Shown here: positions 18,360 to 30,098 of the stretch, one piece after another
Layout of the letters: each line of letters opens with the position of its first letter
How positions within the stretch are numbered: the stretch's first letter is position 1
Assembly: GCF_021310995.1 (NCBI RefSeq)
Contig: NZ_CP054150.1
Coordinates: 2,480,001-2,544,000, forward strand
Length of the DNA stretch: 64,000 bases
Direction: 5' to 3'
From: Agrobacterium vaccinii
GTDB taxonomy: Bacteria; Pseudomonadota; Alphaproteobacteria; Rhizobiales; Rhizobiaceae
The notes under the pieces: generated by a model
What the model was told of the DNA's origin: nothing
What the model saw: the letters and a program-made list of their open reading frames with translations, nothing else
The model's database searches: none
Program-made: the position numbers and the translations under genes

Positions 18360-20566
18360 TGAAGAAACCGCTCAACACTGCCGACGACAAAAAGACTGGC
18401 GCCATCAACCCGGCGGAAATCGAGGCAATCAAGAGCGGTTTGCATTCCAACCCCTTTGCCGTGCTCGGCGTTCACCAGACGCCGGACGGCTTCGTGGCCC
18501 GTTGCTTCATTCCCGGTGCGGAAGAAGTAACGGTCATGACCCTTGATGGCACGGTCGCCGGGGAGCTGACGCGGACCGATGCGGATGGCTTCTTCGAAGG
18601 ACCGATCGAGATTTCGAAGCGCCAGCCTGTTCGCTACAGAGCCCTGCGTGACGATGCAGAATGGGCGGTGACCGATCCCTATAGTTTCGGTCCCGTTCTC
18701 GGCCCCATGGACGACTACCTCGTGCGGGAAGGCTCGCATCTTCGCCTGTTCGACAAGATGGGCGCGCACCCATTGAAGCTGGAAGGCGTCGAAGGTTTTC
18801 ACTTTGCCGTCTGGGCACCGAATGCGCGGCGCGTGTCGGTCGTCGGTGACTTCAACAATTGGGACGGTCGCCGCCATGTCATGCGCTTCCGCAAGGACAC
18901 CGGCATCTGGGAAATCTTTGCGCCGGACGTTTATGCCGGTTGCAGCTACAAATTCGAAATCATCGGCCCGCATGGCGAGTTGCTGCCGCTGAAAGCCGAC
19001 CCCTATGCCCGCCGCGCCGAACTGCGCCCGAAGAATGCTTCGGTCACCACACCGGAACTTGTTCAGGAGTGGAGCGATGAGGCACACCGCAAGCACTGGG
19101 CCAGCATAGACCAGCGCCGCCAGCCGATCAGCATCTACGAAGTGCATGCCTCATCGTGGCAGTACAACGACAATGGCGAGTTTCTGACATGGGACGAACT
19201 GGCCGCACGGCTCATCCCCTACTGCGCCGACATGGGCTTTACCCATATCGAATTCATGCCTGTAACCGAGCACCCCTATGATCCGTCCTGGGGCTATCAG
19301 ACCACCGGCCTCTATGCCCCGACCGCGCGTTTCGGCGAGCCCGAAGGCTTTGCCCGCTTCGTCAATGGCGCGCACAAGGTTGGTATCGGCGTCATTCTGG
19401 ACTGGGTGCCCGCCCACTTCCCGGTCGATGAGCACGGTCTGAAATGGTTCGATGGGTCGGCCCTTTACGAACATGCCGATCCACGTCAGGGTTTCCACCC
19501 GGACTGGAATACCGCGATCTACAATTTCGGTCGCGTCGAGGTCATGTCTTACCTCATCAACAACGCACTCTACTGGGCCGAGAAATTCCATCTCGATGGC
19601 CTGCGCGTCGATGCCGTAGCGTCCATGCTCTATCTCGATTATTCCCGCAAGGAAGGCGAGTGGGTGCCCAATGAATATGGCGGTCGTGAGAACCTGGAAT
19701 CCGTGCGTTTCCTCCAGCAGATGAACACGCTGATCTACGGCAACCATCCCGGCGTTATGACCATCGCCGAAGAATCCACCTCGTGGCCGAAGGTATCGCA
19801 GCCGGTTCATGAGGGCGGTCTCGGTTTCGGCTTTAAGTGGAACATGGGCTTCATGCATGACACGCTGAGCTATTTCCAGCGCGAGCCTGTGCACCGCAAG
19901 TTCCACCATCAGGAACTCAGCTTCGGCCTGCTCTATGCCTTCTCAGAAAATTTCGTGCTGCCGATTTCCCATGACGAAGTGGTGCACGGCAAGGGCTCGA
20001 TGATTGCCAAGATGCCGGGAGATGACTGGCAGAAATTCGCCAACCTTCGCGCCTATTACGCCTTCATGTGGGGTTATCCCGGCAAGAAGCTGCTGTTCAT
20101 GGGCCAGGAATTCGCACAGTGGAGCGAATGGAGCGAGAAGTCGTCGCTCGACTGGAACCTGCTGCAATATCATATGCATGAGGGCATGCGCCGCCTCGTG
20201 CGCGATCTCAACTTCATGTACCGCTCGAAAGCCGCGCTGCATGCGCGCGATTGTGAACCGGAGGGCTTCCAGTGGCTTTCGGCGGATGACCATGAAAACT
20301 CCGTTTTTGCATGGCTTCGCTTGGCACCCGGTGAAAAACCGGTGGCGGTCATCAGCAACCTGACGCCTGTCTATCGCGAGAATTTCTACGTGCCGCTGCC
20401 CACCGCCGGCCGCTGGCGCGAGGTTCTCAACACCGATGCCGAGATTTACGGCGGCACCGGCAAAGGCAATGGCGGACGCGTGCAGGCCGTCGATGCAGGC
20501 GGCACGATCGGAGCGACGCTGACATTGCCGCCGCTTGCCGTCATCATGCTGGAACTGGAAGCTTGA
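18359..20566 (+). CDS. glgB: 1,4-alpha-glucan branching enzyme
   Basis: A 735-residue GH13 enzyme. An N-terminal carbohydrate-binding region (NPFAVLGVHQTPDGFVAR) and a CBM48 domain (FAVWAPNARRVSVVGDFNNWDG, about 150) precede the barrel. Catalytic residues are visible: nucleophile Asp in GLRVDAVASMLYLDYSR, acid/base Glu in TIAEESTSWP and the stabilising Asp in PISHDEVVHGKGSM. It transfers alpha-1,4 chains to form alpha-1,6 branches in glycogen. Translation is coupled to glgP by the TGATG overlap. Confidence 0.97.
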   Translation: MKKPLNTADDKKTGAINPAEIEAIKSGLHSNPFAVLGVHQTPDGFVARCFIPGAEEVTVMTLDGTVAGELTRTDADGFFEGPIEISKRQPVRYRALRDDAEWAVTDPYSFGPVLGPMDDYLVREGSHLRLFDKMGAHPLKLEGVEGFHFAVWAPNARRVSVVGDFNNWDGRRHVMRFRKDTGIWEIFAPDVYAGCSYKFEIIGPHGELLPLKADPYARRAELRPKNASVTTPELVQEWSDEAHRKHWASIDQRRQPISIYEVHASSWQYNDNGEFLTWDELAARLIPYCADMGFTHIEFMPVTEHPYDPSWGYQTTGLYAPTARFGEPEGFARFVNGAHKVGIGVILDWVPAHFPVDEHGLKWFDGSALYEHADPRQGFHPDWNTAIYNFGRVEVMSYLINNALYWAEKFHLDGLRVDAVASMLYLDYSRKEGEWVPNEYGGRENLESVRFLQQMNTLIYGNHPGVMTIAEESTSWPKVSQPVHEGGLGFGFKWNMGFMHDTLSYFQREPVHRKFHHQELSFGLLYAFSENFVLPISHDEVVHGKGSMIAKMPGDDWQKFANLRAYYAFMWGYPGKKLLFMGQEFAQWSEWSEKSSLDWNLLQYHMHEGMRRLVRDLNFMYRSKAALHARDCEPEGFQWLSADDHENSVFAWLRLAPGEKPVAVISNLTPVYRENFYVPLPTAGRWREVLNTDAEIYGGTGKGNGGRVQAVDAGGTIGATLTLPPLAVIMLELEA

Positions 20567-20635
20567 CCCTGCGGGGCCGCAAGGCCCGGTGCGGAGACAT
20601 GAAAGAAAATACGGGAATTTTATGGGAGGAATGCA

Positions 20636-21898
20636 ATGAGTGAAAAAAGAATTCAGCCACTGGCACGTGATGCAATGGCCTATGTGCTGGCCGGTGGCCG
20701 TGGCAGCCGCCTGAAGGAACTCACCGACCGTCGCGCAAAGCCTGCCGTCTATTTCGGCGGCAAGGCGCGCATCATCGATTTCGCCCTGTCGAATGCACTC
20801 AATTCCGGTATTCGCCGCATTGGCGTTGCCACCCAGTACAAGGCCCACTCGCTGATCCGCCACCTCCAGCGCGGCTGGGACTTCTTCCGTCCCGAACGTA
20901 ACGAAAGTTTCGATATTCTGCCCGCCTCCCAGCGCGTATCCGAAACGCAGTGGTATGAAGGCACCGCCGACGCGGTCTTCCAGAACATCGACATCATCGA
21001 GTCCCACGGCCCGGAATATATGGTCATTCTGGCGGGCGACCACATTTACAAGATGGACTATGAATACATGCTGCAACAGCATGTGGACTCAGGTGCCGAT
21101 GTCACCATCGGCTGCCTTGAAGTGCCGCGCATGGAAGCCGTCGGTTTTGGCGTCATGCACGTCAACGAGAAGGATGAAATCATCGATTTCATCGAAAAGC
21201 CCGCCGATCCGCCAGGCATTCCCGGCAATCCGGATTTCGCCCTGGCGTCCATGGGCATCTACGTGTTCCACACGAAATTCCTGATGGAATGCCTGCGTCG
21301 CGATGCTGCCGACCCGAATTCCAGCCGCGATTTCGGCAAGGATATCATTCCCCATATCGTGCAGCATGGTAAGGCCGTGGCTCACCGTTTCGCATCGTCC
21401 TGCGTACGTTCCGATTTTGAAAATGGTCCTTACTGGCGCGATGTCGGTACCATCGATGCATACTGGCAGGCCAATATTGACCTCACCGATATCGTTCCCG
21501 ACCTCGACATCTACGACAAGTCCTGGCCGATCTGGACCTATGCGGAAATCCTGCCGCCTGCCAAATTCGTGCATGACGATGAAAACCGCCGGGGTTCGGC
21601 GACCTCGTCTGTCGTCGCGGGTGACTGCATCATCTCCGGCTCGTCGCTCAATCGCAGCCTGTTGTTCACCGGTGTCCGGGCCAATTCCTACTCACGCCTT
21701 GAGAATGCCGTTGTGCTGCCGAGTGTGAAAATCGGACGCCACGCGCAGCTCAGCAACGTGGTGATCGACCATGGCGTCGTCATTCCAGAAGGGCTCGTCG
21801 TTGGAGAGGACCATGACCTGGACGCAAAGCGCTTCCGCCGGACAGATAGCGGCATTTGCCTCATCACCCAATCGATGATCGACAAGCTGGATTTGTAG
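20636..21898 (+). CDS. glgC: Glucose-1-phosphate adenylyltransferase
   Basis: The 420-residue protein makes ADP-glucose from ATP and glucose-1-phosphate, the committed step of glycogen synthesis. The N-terminal nucleotidyltransferase motif [20 protein letters not shown] (about 14-33) is intact, as are the substrate region FIEKP and the allosteric-type [15 protein letters not shown]. The C-terminal part is a left-handed helix domain ([20 protein letters not shown]). GGAGGA lies seven bases upstream of the ATG. It sits 69 bases after glgB and five before glgA. Family members in Agrobacterium are activated by fructose-6-phosphate and pyruvate; regulation cannot be read here. Confidence 0.97.
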   Translation: MSEKRIQPLARDAMAYVLAGGRGSRLKELTDRRAKPAVYFGGKARIIDFALSNALNSGIRRIGVATQYKAHSLIRHLQRGWDFFRPERNESFDILPASQRVSETQWYEGTADAVFQNIDIIESHGPEYMVILAGDHIYKMDYEYMLQQHVDSGADVTIGCLEVPRMEAVGFGVMHVNEKDEIIDFIEKPADPPGIPGNPDFALASMGIYVFHTKFLMECLRRDAADPNSSRDFGKDIIPHIVQHGKAVAHRFASSCVRSDFENGPYWRDVGTIDAYWQANIDLTDIVPDLDIYDKSWPIWTYAEILPPAKFVHDDENRRGSATSSVVAGDCIISGSSLNRSLLFTGVRANSYSRLENAVVLPSVKIGRHAQLSNVVIDHGVVIPEGLVVGEDHDLDAKRFRRTDSGICLITQSMIDKLDL

Positions 21899-21903
21899 AC
21901 CCC

Positions 21904-23346
21904 ATGAATGTTCTGTCGGTTGCATCCGAAGTCTATCCACTCATCAAGACCGGGGGGCTCGCCGATGTCGCTGGCGCGCTTCCCATCGCGCTCAAGGCCT
22001 ATGGCGTTACCACCCGCACGCTGGTTCCCGGCTATCCCGCCGTCAAGGCGGCGGTATCGGATGCGGTCAAGATCGCCGAATTCACCGACCTCTTGGGCGA
22101 AAGCGCCGATTTGTTGGAAGCGCATCATGAGGGGCTGGACCTCCTGATCCTCGATGCACCCGCTTACTTCGACCGCCCGGCTGGCCCCTACCTCGATTCC
22201 ACCGGCAAGGATTTCGAGGATAACTGGAAGCGCTTTGCAGCCCTGTCTCTGGCCGCAGCCCAAATTGCGCAGGGCAAGCTGGCGGATTGGCAACCGGACC
22301 TACTGCACGCCCACGACTGGCAGGCGGCTATGGCGCCGGTCTACATGCGCTATGCAGAAACGCCGGAAATTCCCAGCGTTCTCACCATCCACAACATCGC
22401 GTTTCAGGGTCAGTTCGGCGCAAATATCTTTAGCCAGTTGGGCCTGCCCGCCCATGCCTTCAACACGGAAAGCATCGAATACTACAACGATATCAGCTTC
22501 CTCAAAGGCGGCGTGCAGACATCAACGGCCATCAGCACGGTCAGCCCATCCTATGCAGAGGAAATTCTGACGCCGGAATTCGGCATGGGGCTGGATGGCG
22601 TTATCAGAAGCCGCGCCCATGTCATGCATGGCATCGTCAATGGTATCGACGCAGAGGTCTGGAACCCCGCAACCGACCACCTCATCAACGACAATTATTC
22701 CGCCGCCAACCTCAAGCTGCGGGCGCGCAACAAGGTTTCGGTCGCCAATCATTTCCGCATCGATCAGGGGGACGGCCCGCTGTTTTGCGTGGTCTCGCGC
22801 CTGACATGGCAAAAGGGTATCGATCTCGTCACCGAGGTCGTGGATGACATCGTCGCCATGGGCGGACGTCTGGTCGTGTTGGGTGCTGGCGAGATTGCGC
22901 TGGAAGGTGCTCTTCTGGCCGCAGCCTCGCGCCATCCGGGCCGCGTCGGCGTAGCCATCGGCTACAACGAACCGCTGTCTCACCTCATGCAGGCGGGCTG
23001 CGATGCCATCATCATCCCCTCGCGCTTCGAACCTTGCGGCCTGACCCAGCTTTATGCGCTGCGCTACGGCTGTATTCCTGTGGTTGCGCGAAACGGCGGG
23101 CTGAACGATACGGTTATCGATGCCAACCACGCAGCCGTTGCCGCGAAGGTGGCAACCGGCGTGCAATTCACCTCGATCACGCCGGAAGGCTTGCGCCAGG
23201 CTATCAGGCGCACGGTGCGCTATTATCACGATCAGAAACTGTGGACGCAGATGCAGAAGCAGGGCATGAAATCGGATGTTTCCTGGGAAAAAAGCGCTGG
23301 CCTTTACGCCGCGCTCTACGCCCAACTTATTTCGAAAGGCCAGTAA
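21904..23346 (+). CDS. glgA: Glycogen synthase (ADP-glucose)
   Basis: A 480-residue GT5 glycosyltransferase. The ADP-glucose site [13 protein letters not shown] is at residues 15-27, [14 protein letters not shown] near 137 and the C-terminal donor site [18 protein letters not shown] near 375. It extends alpha-1,4 glucan chains. The ATG at 21904 lies five bases after glgC and matches the universal [18 protein letters not shown] start; an in-frame ATG at 21856 lies inside glgC and is unlikely. The stop is immediately followed by the pgm ATG. Confidence 0.97.
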   Translation: MNVLSVASEVYPLIKTGGLADVAGALPIALKAYGVTTRTLVPGYPAVKAAVSDAVKIAEFTDLLGESADLLEAHHEGLDLLILDAPAYFDRPAGPYLDSTGKDFEDNWKRFAALSLAAAQIAQGKLADWQPDLLHAHDWQAAMAPVYMRYAETPEIPSVLTIHNIAFQGQFGANIFSQLGLPAHAFNTESIEYYNDISFLKGGVQTSTAISTVSPSYAEEILTPEFGMGLDGVIRSRAHVMHGIVNGIDAEVWNPATDHLINDNYSAANLKLRARNKVSVANHFRIDQGDGPLFCVVSRLTWQKGIDLVTEVVDDIVAMGGRLVVLGAGEIALEGALLAAASRHPGRVGVAIGYNEPLSHLMQAGCDAIIIPSRFEPCGLTQLYALRYGCIPVVARNGGLNDTVIDANHAAVAAKVATGVQFTSITPEGLRQAIRRTVRYYHDQKLWTQMQKQGMKSDVSWEKSAGLYAALYAQLISKGQ

Positions 23347-24978
<1,632 letters not shown>

Positions 24979-24995
24979 CGGTTCGCTGGGGCAGC

Positions 24996-25173
24996 GGGTG
25001 GGGTTTACCCCCCTCTGCCCTGCCGGGCATCTCCCCCACAGGTGGGGAGATCGACTCGCAGCAACCTTTCGGTCATCTGAACTGTCGAGATTGAAGTAAA
25101 GTCAGCGCGCCCAGCCAATCTCCCTCCTTGTGGGGGAGATGCCCGGCAGGGCAGAGGGGGGTAAACCCCACCC
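24996..25173. repeat. 178-bp palindromic element with perfect 45-bp inverted repeats
   Basis: Bases 24996-25040 are an exact reverse complement of 25129-25173. The arms start GGGTGGGGTTTACCCCCC and contain CTGCCCTGCCGGGCATCTCC; pairing continues imperfectly inward. The 88-base centre is unrelated. It lies between pgm and glgX, ending 23 bases before the glgX ATG, and would form a very stable hairpin in RNA from either strand. The shape fits the non-autonomous palindromic intergenic elements of rhizobia; membership in a named family was not checked. Confidence 0.9.
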
Positions 25174-25196
25174 ACAAACCCAAAAAACGGAAACCC

Positions 25197-27146
25197 ATGC
25201 CAAACCCCACCGCTTTCCGCCTCGGCGCAACACTGACGGAAACCGGCACGGCATTCTCCGTCTACTCCCGCCACGCCTCCCAAATCGACCTCTGCATCTT
25301 CGACCCGACCGGCGCCACCGAAACCGCCCGCCTGACGATGCAGCGCGGCGACAACGACATCCACCGCATCACCACCAACGCCCCAGTCGGCACCCGCTAC
25401 AACTTCCGCGCCAACGGCATCTACGCCCCCGACCACGGCCTCTGGTTCGATCCCTCGAAACTGCTGCTCGACCCCTACGCGACTGAAATCGACCGAACAT
25501 TCACCCACGATCCAAGTCTCTACACGTTCGGCGAAGACACCGCCGCCGCAATGCCGAAGGCGATCGTGCGACATCACGCGCCAGCCCTGAAGCAACCGCC
25601 GCAGTTCACCCCCGGTGGCCTGATCTACGAAGTCGCCGTCACGCCCTTCACCATGCTTCACCCGGATGTTCCCGAAGCCATCCGGGGCACCGTTTCCGCA
25701 CTCGCCCACCCCGCCATCATCGCCCATCTGAAACACATCGGCGTCGATGCCATCGAACTGATGCCCATCACCGCCTGGATCGATGAGCGTCACCTGCCGC
25801 CACTCGGTCTCACCAATGGCTGGGGCTACAACCCCGTCGGCTTCATGGCTCTCGACCCGCGCCTTTGCCCCGGTGGCGTGGACGAGTTGCGCGATACGGT
25901 AGCCACCCTGCATGAAAACGGCATCGGCACTATTCTCGATCTGGTCTTCAACCACACCGGCGAAAGCGACCGTTTCGGCGCGACGCTATCGCTGCGCGGG
26001 CTCGACAATCTCAACTATTACCGCCACGCCAAAGACAACCCCGGCACGCTGGTCAACGATACCGGCACCGGCAACACCGTTGCCTGCGACCATCCGCATG
26101 TGCGCCGCCTCATCCTTGATACGTTGCGCCATTTTGTGGCCCATGCGGGCGTGGATGGCTTTCGCTTCGACCTAGCCCCAATCATGGGACGCACAAACGA
26201 AGGCTTCGATATGGCATCGCAGACGCTCCATGCTATGCACACCGATCCAATCCTGCACGATCGCATCATGATTGCCGAGCCTTGGGACATCGGTCCCGGC
26301 GGTTACCAGCTCGGCAATTTTCCCGAAAACTTCCTCGAATGGAACGACCGCGCCCGTGATGATTTACGCCGCTACTGGCGCGGCGATGCGGGCACAACAG
26401 GCGCGCTGGCCGATGCGCTGGCAGGCTCATCCGGCATTTTTTCGCGCCATAACCGCACCCGTACCCGCAGCATCAATTTCCTCGCCGCCCATGACGGCTT
26501 TACCCTCTTTGATCTCGTTTCCCACGCCCATAAGCACAATGATGCCAATGGCGAAGACAACCGGGATGGTCACAACGAAAATCACTCCTGGAACAACGGT
26601 GTCGAGGGCCTCACGGACGACCCGACGATCAACGCGGCGCGCATTGCCGATGTCAAATCCCTGCTGTCGACGCTATTCGTCACCCGTGGCACCATCATGC
26701 TGACGGCAGGCGATGAGGGCGGGCGCAGCCAACGCGGCAACAACAACGCCTATTGTCAGGATAACGCCATCACCTGGGTGGACTGGGCAAACCTCTCGCC
26801 CGAAATCATCGACCACACGGCCTATCTCTCCGCGCTTCGCAGGCGCTTCGATGTTTTCTCGCAAGATGCGTTTTTCTCGTCCAACACCGATGATGTGCGC
26901 TGGCTCTCGGCCACCGGCGTGCCGATGTCTGTGGCGGACTGGGAAAACCCCCAAGGCGTACCACTGGCCATGGTGTTGAAAACCCATGACAATCATCATG
27001 ACATTCCTGCCGAACTTGCCATTCTCTTCAACCGCAGCCGCGATGTCGTGCCTTTCACCCTGCCGGGAGACTGGAAGCCATTGGGCACGGATTTCGGCAA
27101 TCCGGCCTATCTGCCCGCCCGCTCCGTCGTATTTTACATCCGGTGA
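25197..27146 (+). CDS. glgX: Glycogen debranching enzyme
   Basis: The 649-residue protein has an N-terminal CBM48-like region (FRLGATLTETGTAFSVYSRHA) and a GH13 barrel with NGWGYNPVGFMALDPRL, LDLVFNHTGESD, nucleophile Asp in GFRFDLAPIMGR, acid/base Glu in MIAEPWDIGPGGYQLGNFP and Asp in FLAAHDGFTLFDLVS. It hydrolyses alpha-1,6 branches on phosphorylase-limit glycogen. The ATG at 25197 starts the conserved region; the open frame reaches back to 25128 but that part lies inside the palindromic element. The element separates it from the pgm operon, so it may be expressed differently. Confidence 0.94.
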   Translation: MPNPTAFRLGATLTETGTAFSVYSRHASQIDLCIFDPTGATETARLTMQRGDNDIHRITTNAPVGTRYNFRANGIYAPDHGLWFDPSKLLLDPYATEIDRTFTHDPSLYTFGEDTAAAMPKAIVRHHAPALKQPPQFTPGGLIYEVAVTPFTMLHPDVPEAIRGTVSALAHPAIIAHLKHIGVDAIELMPITAWIDERHLPPLGLTNGWGYNPVGFMALDPRLCPGGVDELRDTVATLHENGIGTILDLVFNHTGESDRFGATLSLRGLDNLNYYRHAKDNPGTLVNDTGTGNTVACDHPHVRRLILDTLRHFVAHAGVDGFRFDLAPIMGRTNEGFDMASQTLHAMHTDPILHDRIMIAEPWDIGPGGYQLGNFPENFLEWNDRARDDLRRYWRGDAGTTGALADALAGSSGIFSRHNRTRTRSINFLAAHDGFTLFDLVSHAHKHNDANGEDNRDGHNENHSWNNGVEGLTDDPTINAARIADVKSLLSTLFVTRGTIMLTAGDEGGRSQRGNNNAYCQDNAITWVDWANLSPEIIDHTAYLSALRRRFDVFSQDAFFSSNTDDVRWLSATGVPMSVADWENPQGVPLAMVLKTHDNHHDIPAELAILFNRSRDVVPFTLPGDWKPLGTDFGNPAYLPARSVVFYIR

Positions 27147-27235
27147 GTTGCTGCGATGCAAAAACAAGATTGTTCTTTAGCCTTGCCCCTGTAAACTCCA
27201 CCCTGCTGCTTTCGTAACATTTGTCGCGAGGAACC

Positions 27236-27724
27236 ATGCCCAAGGAAATCTCTCTATCCGAGGTAAAAGACCTTGTCGGTTCCGAAGTTGGAATATCCGA
27301 CTGGATCACGGTCGATCAGGCGATGATCGACGCCTTCGCCAAGGCAACGTTGGATGATCAGTTCATCCACACCGATCCCGAGCGCGCCTCCGCCGAAAGC
27401 CCGTTCGGCGGCACCATTGCCCACGGCTTTCTAACGCTGTCCCTGCTCTCTGCCATGAACTACAGCGCCCTGCCGAAAATCCGAGAGCAGACCATGGGCA
27501 TCAATTACGGCTTCGACAAACTCCACTTCGTCGCCCCCGTCAAAAGCGGTGCCCGGATCCGCGGCCACTTCACCCTTGCCGAAGCCCGCTTTCGCGGCGG
27601 CGCCATGCTGATGAACACCTATGACGTGACAGTGGAAATCGAGGACGAAAAGAAGCCAGCCCTGACGGCGAGGTGGACCACCATCAGCCAGTTTAATCCG
27701 GAAGACCGACCGGACGAGGATTAG
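27236..27724 (+). CDS. MaoC-like hotdog-fold dehydratase
   Basis: A 162-residue protein with the MaoC hydratase signature: DAFAKATLDDQFIHTDPERA near residue 32-51, where Asp and His are the catalytic pair, and FGGTIAHGFLTLSLLS next to it. The fold is a single hotdog domain; enzymes of this group hydrate 2-enoyl-CoA. GAGG lies four bases before the ATG at 27236; a TTG at 27221 also opens the frame but is less likely. It is separate from the permease that follows by 158 bases. Confidence 0.9.
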   Translation: MPKEISLSEVKDLVGSEVGISDWITVDQAMIDAFAKATLDDQFIHTDPERASAESPFGGTIAHGFLTLSLLSAMNYSALPKIREQTMGINYGFDKLHFVAPVKSGARIRGHFTLAEARFRGGAMLMNTYDVTVEIEDEKKPALTARWTTISQFNPEDRPDED

Positions 27725-27794
27725 GACCAGTATCCTAACGTCATCATCATTCCTGTTGAACTGCGCGTTCTCTTATCGGACAAACATCGCCAGC

Positions 27795-27814
27795 AAACAT
27801 TGCGCGCAATGTTT
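27795..27814. promoter_or_regulatory. Perfect 20-bp palindrome upstream of the APC permease
   Basis: AAACATTGCGCGCAATGTTT equals its own reverse complement. It lies 68 bases before the permease ATG, where an operator would be expected. A second, shorter palindrome (GAACATGTTC) is at 27829-27838. No regulator is identified. Confidence 0.5.
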
Positions 27815-27882
27815 TCTCTAAACCATGGGAACATGTTCTTCCAATCTGCGTTGAATTCCACACGCATTGAGGGGGAATTTCA

Positions 27883-29283
27883 ATGGCAGAATCAGTAACA
27901 AAACCCGACAACTCAGCTGAGCCGACAACCGAACTCAAACGCGTGATCGGGCCGGGATTGCTGCTCCTGTTCATCGTGGGTGATATTCTCGGCACCGGCA
28001 TCTACGCGCTGACCGGCCAGGTGGCCGCAGAAGTCGGTGGCGTCGTCTGGCTACCCTTCCTCATCGCGTTCGGCGTCGCTCTTCTTACCGCCTGCTCCTA
28101 TCTGGAACTCGTCACAAAATACCCCAAGGCCGCCGGTGCAGCGCTTTATACGCACAAGGCTTTCGGCGTGCATTTCATCACCTTCCTCGTCGCCTTCACC
28201 GTCATGTCGTCGGGAGTCACCTCTGCCTCCACCGCCTCACGCGCTTTTGCCGCCAACTTCACCACCGTCACCGGGTTGGATTTCGGAGCCTTCGGCGTCA
28301 CGGGTGTCGCCATCGCCTTCATCGCAGCCATCGCGCTTATCAATTTCCGAGGCGTGGGCGAAAGCGTGAAGATGAATGTGGTGCTGACCGTGGTTGAACT
28401 CACCGGCCTGCTCATCATCATCGGCATAGGTTTCTGGGCCATCGGCAATGGTCAGGGCGATGTATCGCGCGTCTGGACCTTCGAGCCGGCAGGCGAACAC
28501 GGTGTCATCTGGTCCGTCGTCGCGGCCACCACGCTTGCCTTCTTCGCCATGGTCGGCTTTGAGGATTCGGTCAACATGGCCGAGGAATGCAAGCAGCCAG
28601 CCCGCATCTTCCCGAAGGTGCTGCTGGGCGGCCTCGCGATCACCGGCGTCATCTATGTTCTCGTCGCCATCTCCGCCATCACGCTGGTTCCGGCAGCTGA
28701 TCTTGGCGAAGGCGAAACCCCGCTGCTAAAGGTGGTTGCCGCAGGCGCACCCAACTTCCCAATCGGTATCTTCGGCGTTATCACCATGTTCGCCGTCGCC
28801 AATTCCGCCCTTATCAACATGATGATGGCCAGCCGCCTGATCTACGGCATGAGCCGCGAGGGCGTGCTGCCCCCCGCACTCGGCAAGGTCCACAAAGGCC
28901 GCCAGACCCCGTATATCGCCATCATCTTCACCTCGATCATCGCCATCGGCCTCATTGCCTTTGCAGGCGGCGTGCCAGCACTCGGCGGCACCACAGCCCT
29001 GCTGCTGCTCGGCGTCTTCACCATCGTCAATGTCGCGGTGCTGGTGCTTCGCAAGGACGAAGTCGCCCACAAACACTTCCGCACCCCCACCATCCTACCC
29101 ATCATCGGCGCCATCAGCTGCTTCTTCCTCGTCGGTCCGTGGACAGGGCGTGATATGGTGCAATATTCGATTGCCGGTGTCCTGCTGTTTATCGGCGTGT
29201 TGCTGTGGCTGGCGACTGTTGGATTTATGCGGATGCAGGAGAAGGCGGCTTATGGTGAGGACTCATTCAAGTCCACGCTATGA
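27883..29283 (+). CDS. APC-family amino acid permease, C-terminus extended by an insertion sequence
   Basis: A 466-residue protein with about 12 membrane helices. The first helix carries GDILGTGIYALTGQVA, the APC substrate-binding loop, and FEDSVNMAEECKQPARIFP sits between helices 6 and 7. It likely imports an amino acid by proton symport; the substrate is unknown. GGGGGAATTTCA precedes the ATG. The last ten residues (YGEDSFKSTL) are encoded by the left end of the adjoining insertion sequence. Removing the element and one TA target copy restores a TAG stop right after ...QEKAA, so the original protein had 456 residues. Confidence 0.9.
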   Translation: MAESVTKPDNSAEPTTELKRVIGPGLLLLFIVGDILGTGIYALTGQVAAEVGGVVWLPFLIAFGVALLTACSYLELVTKYPKAAGAALYTHKAFGVHFITFLVAFTVMSSGVTSASTASRAFAANFTTVTGLDFGAFGVTGVAIAFIAAIALINFRGVGESVKMNVVLTVVELTGLLIIIGIGFWAIGNGQGDVSRVWTFEPAGEHGVIWSVVAATTLAFFAMVGFEDSVNMAEECKQPARIFPKVLLGGLAITGVIYVLVAISAITLVPAADLGEGETPLLKVVAAGAPNFPIGIFGVITMFAVANSALINMMMASRLIYGMSREGVLPPALGKVHKGRQTPYIAIIFTSIIAIGLIAFAGGVPALGGTTALLLLGVFTIVNVAVLVLRKDEVAHKHFRTPTILPIIGAISCFFLVGPWTGRDMVQYSIAGVLLFIGVLLWLATVGFMRMQEKAAYGEDSFKSTL

Positions 29284-30098
29284 TTGCTGATACGAGAGCA
29301 ATTGCAGAGAGATAGTTTGCGGCGAGCCTGTCGTATCTTGTTGCGATGCGTCGCCAGTTTTTGAGCCTGCAGAACAGGCGTTCAATGACATTTCTGCGCC
29401 TATAAGCTTTGCGGTCGAGTGGATATGGTTTTTTCCGTGTCGCCGATGATGGGATGACGGCCTTGATCTTATGACCTTTGAGCCATCCGCGCAGGCTATC
29501 GGCATCATAGGCCTTGTCGGCGAGAAGGCGTCTGGTCGGGCGCACGGCTTCCAGCAAAGGAATGGCCATCCTGATGTCTGCGATGTTTCCTGGTGTCAGA
29601 GCAAACGCGACCGGTCTGCCGCAATGATCGGCCAGACAATGGATTTTGCTTGTTCTTCCTCCGCGTGACGTGCCAATCGCTTGCGCCCACGCCCCCCTTT
29701 TGAGCTTTGAGCGGAACGATGCGCCTTGATGTGCGTGCTGTCGATGGACAATTCTTCAGGGACGGGGCCGGTTGCAGCCATCTTTTCAAAGATGCGTTGC
29801 CAGATGCGCCGTCGTGCCCAACGGTGATAGCGATTGTAGATGGTTTTGGCAGGCCCGTATTCCGGCGGAACGTCACGCCACCGGCAGCCAATTTTCAGCA
29901 CATGAAGAATACCGGAAATCACACGTCGGTCATCGACACGGCGAGCACCGGGCTGATTCTTCGGCAGGTACGGCTCAATCGCAGCCCAGGCCTCATCAGA
30001 AAGCCAGAAAAGATCGCTCATCATGAACATCCTTGCTTTGAAACTCAAACAAGCAAGAATCATGCAATAAAGACAGTTGTTTGATCAGGTCCTCATCC
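29253..30098. mobile_element. IS5/IS427-type insertion sequence, 846 bp
   Basis: The ends carry imperfect inverted repeats (left GGTGAGGACTCATTCAA, right read inward GATGAGGACCTGATCAA) and are flanked on both sides by TA, the short target duplication usual for this group. The element holds one transposase made from two frames on the minus strand. The transposase catalytic residues appear intact, so it may be active. It sits between two convergent genes and uses the TA that formed parts of both their stop codons. Confidence 0.88.
29267..30024 (-). CDS. IS5-family transposase made by -1 frameshift (OrfA 29596-30024, OrfB 29267 to about 29700)
   Basis: OrfA begins MSDLFWLSDEAWAAIEPYLP, the DUF4096-type DNA-binding start, and holds the first catalytic Asp in SIDSTHIKAH. 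Its zero-frame end is junk-like and stops at 29596. A slippery A-AAA-GGG-GGG at 29692-29701 (minus strand) allows a -1 shift into a frame reading GGRTSKIHCLADHCGRPVAF, then LLADKAYDAD (second Asp) and RRNVIERLFCRLKNWRRIAT (the Glu). The three acidic residues form the DDE triad. The full product would be about 250 residues. AAGGA precedes the start. Confidence 0.88.
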
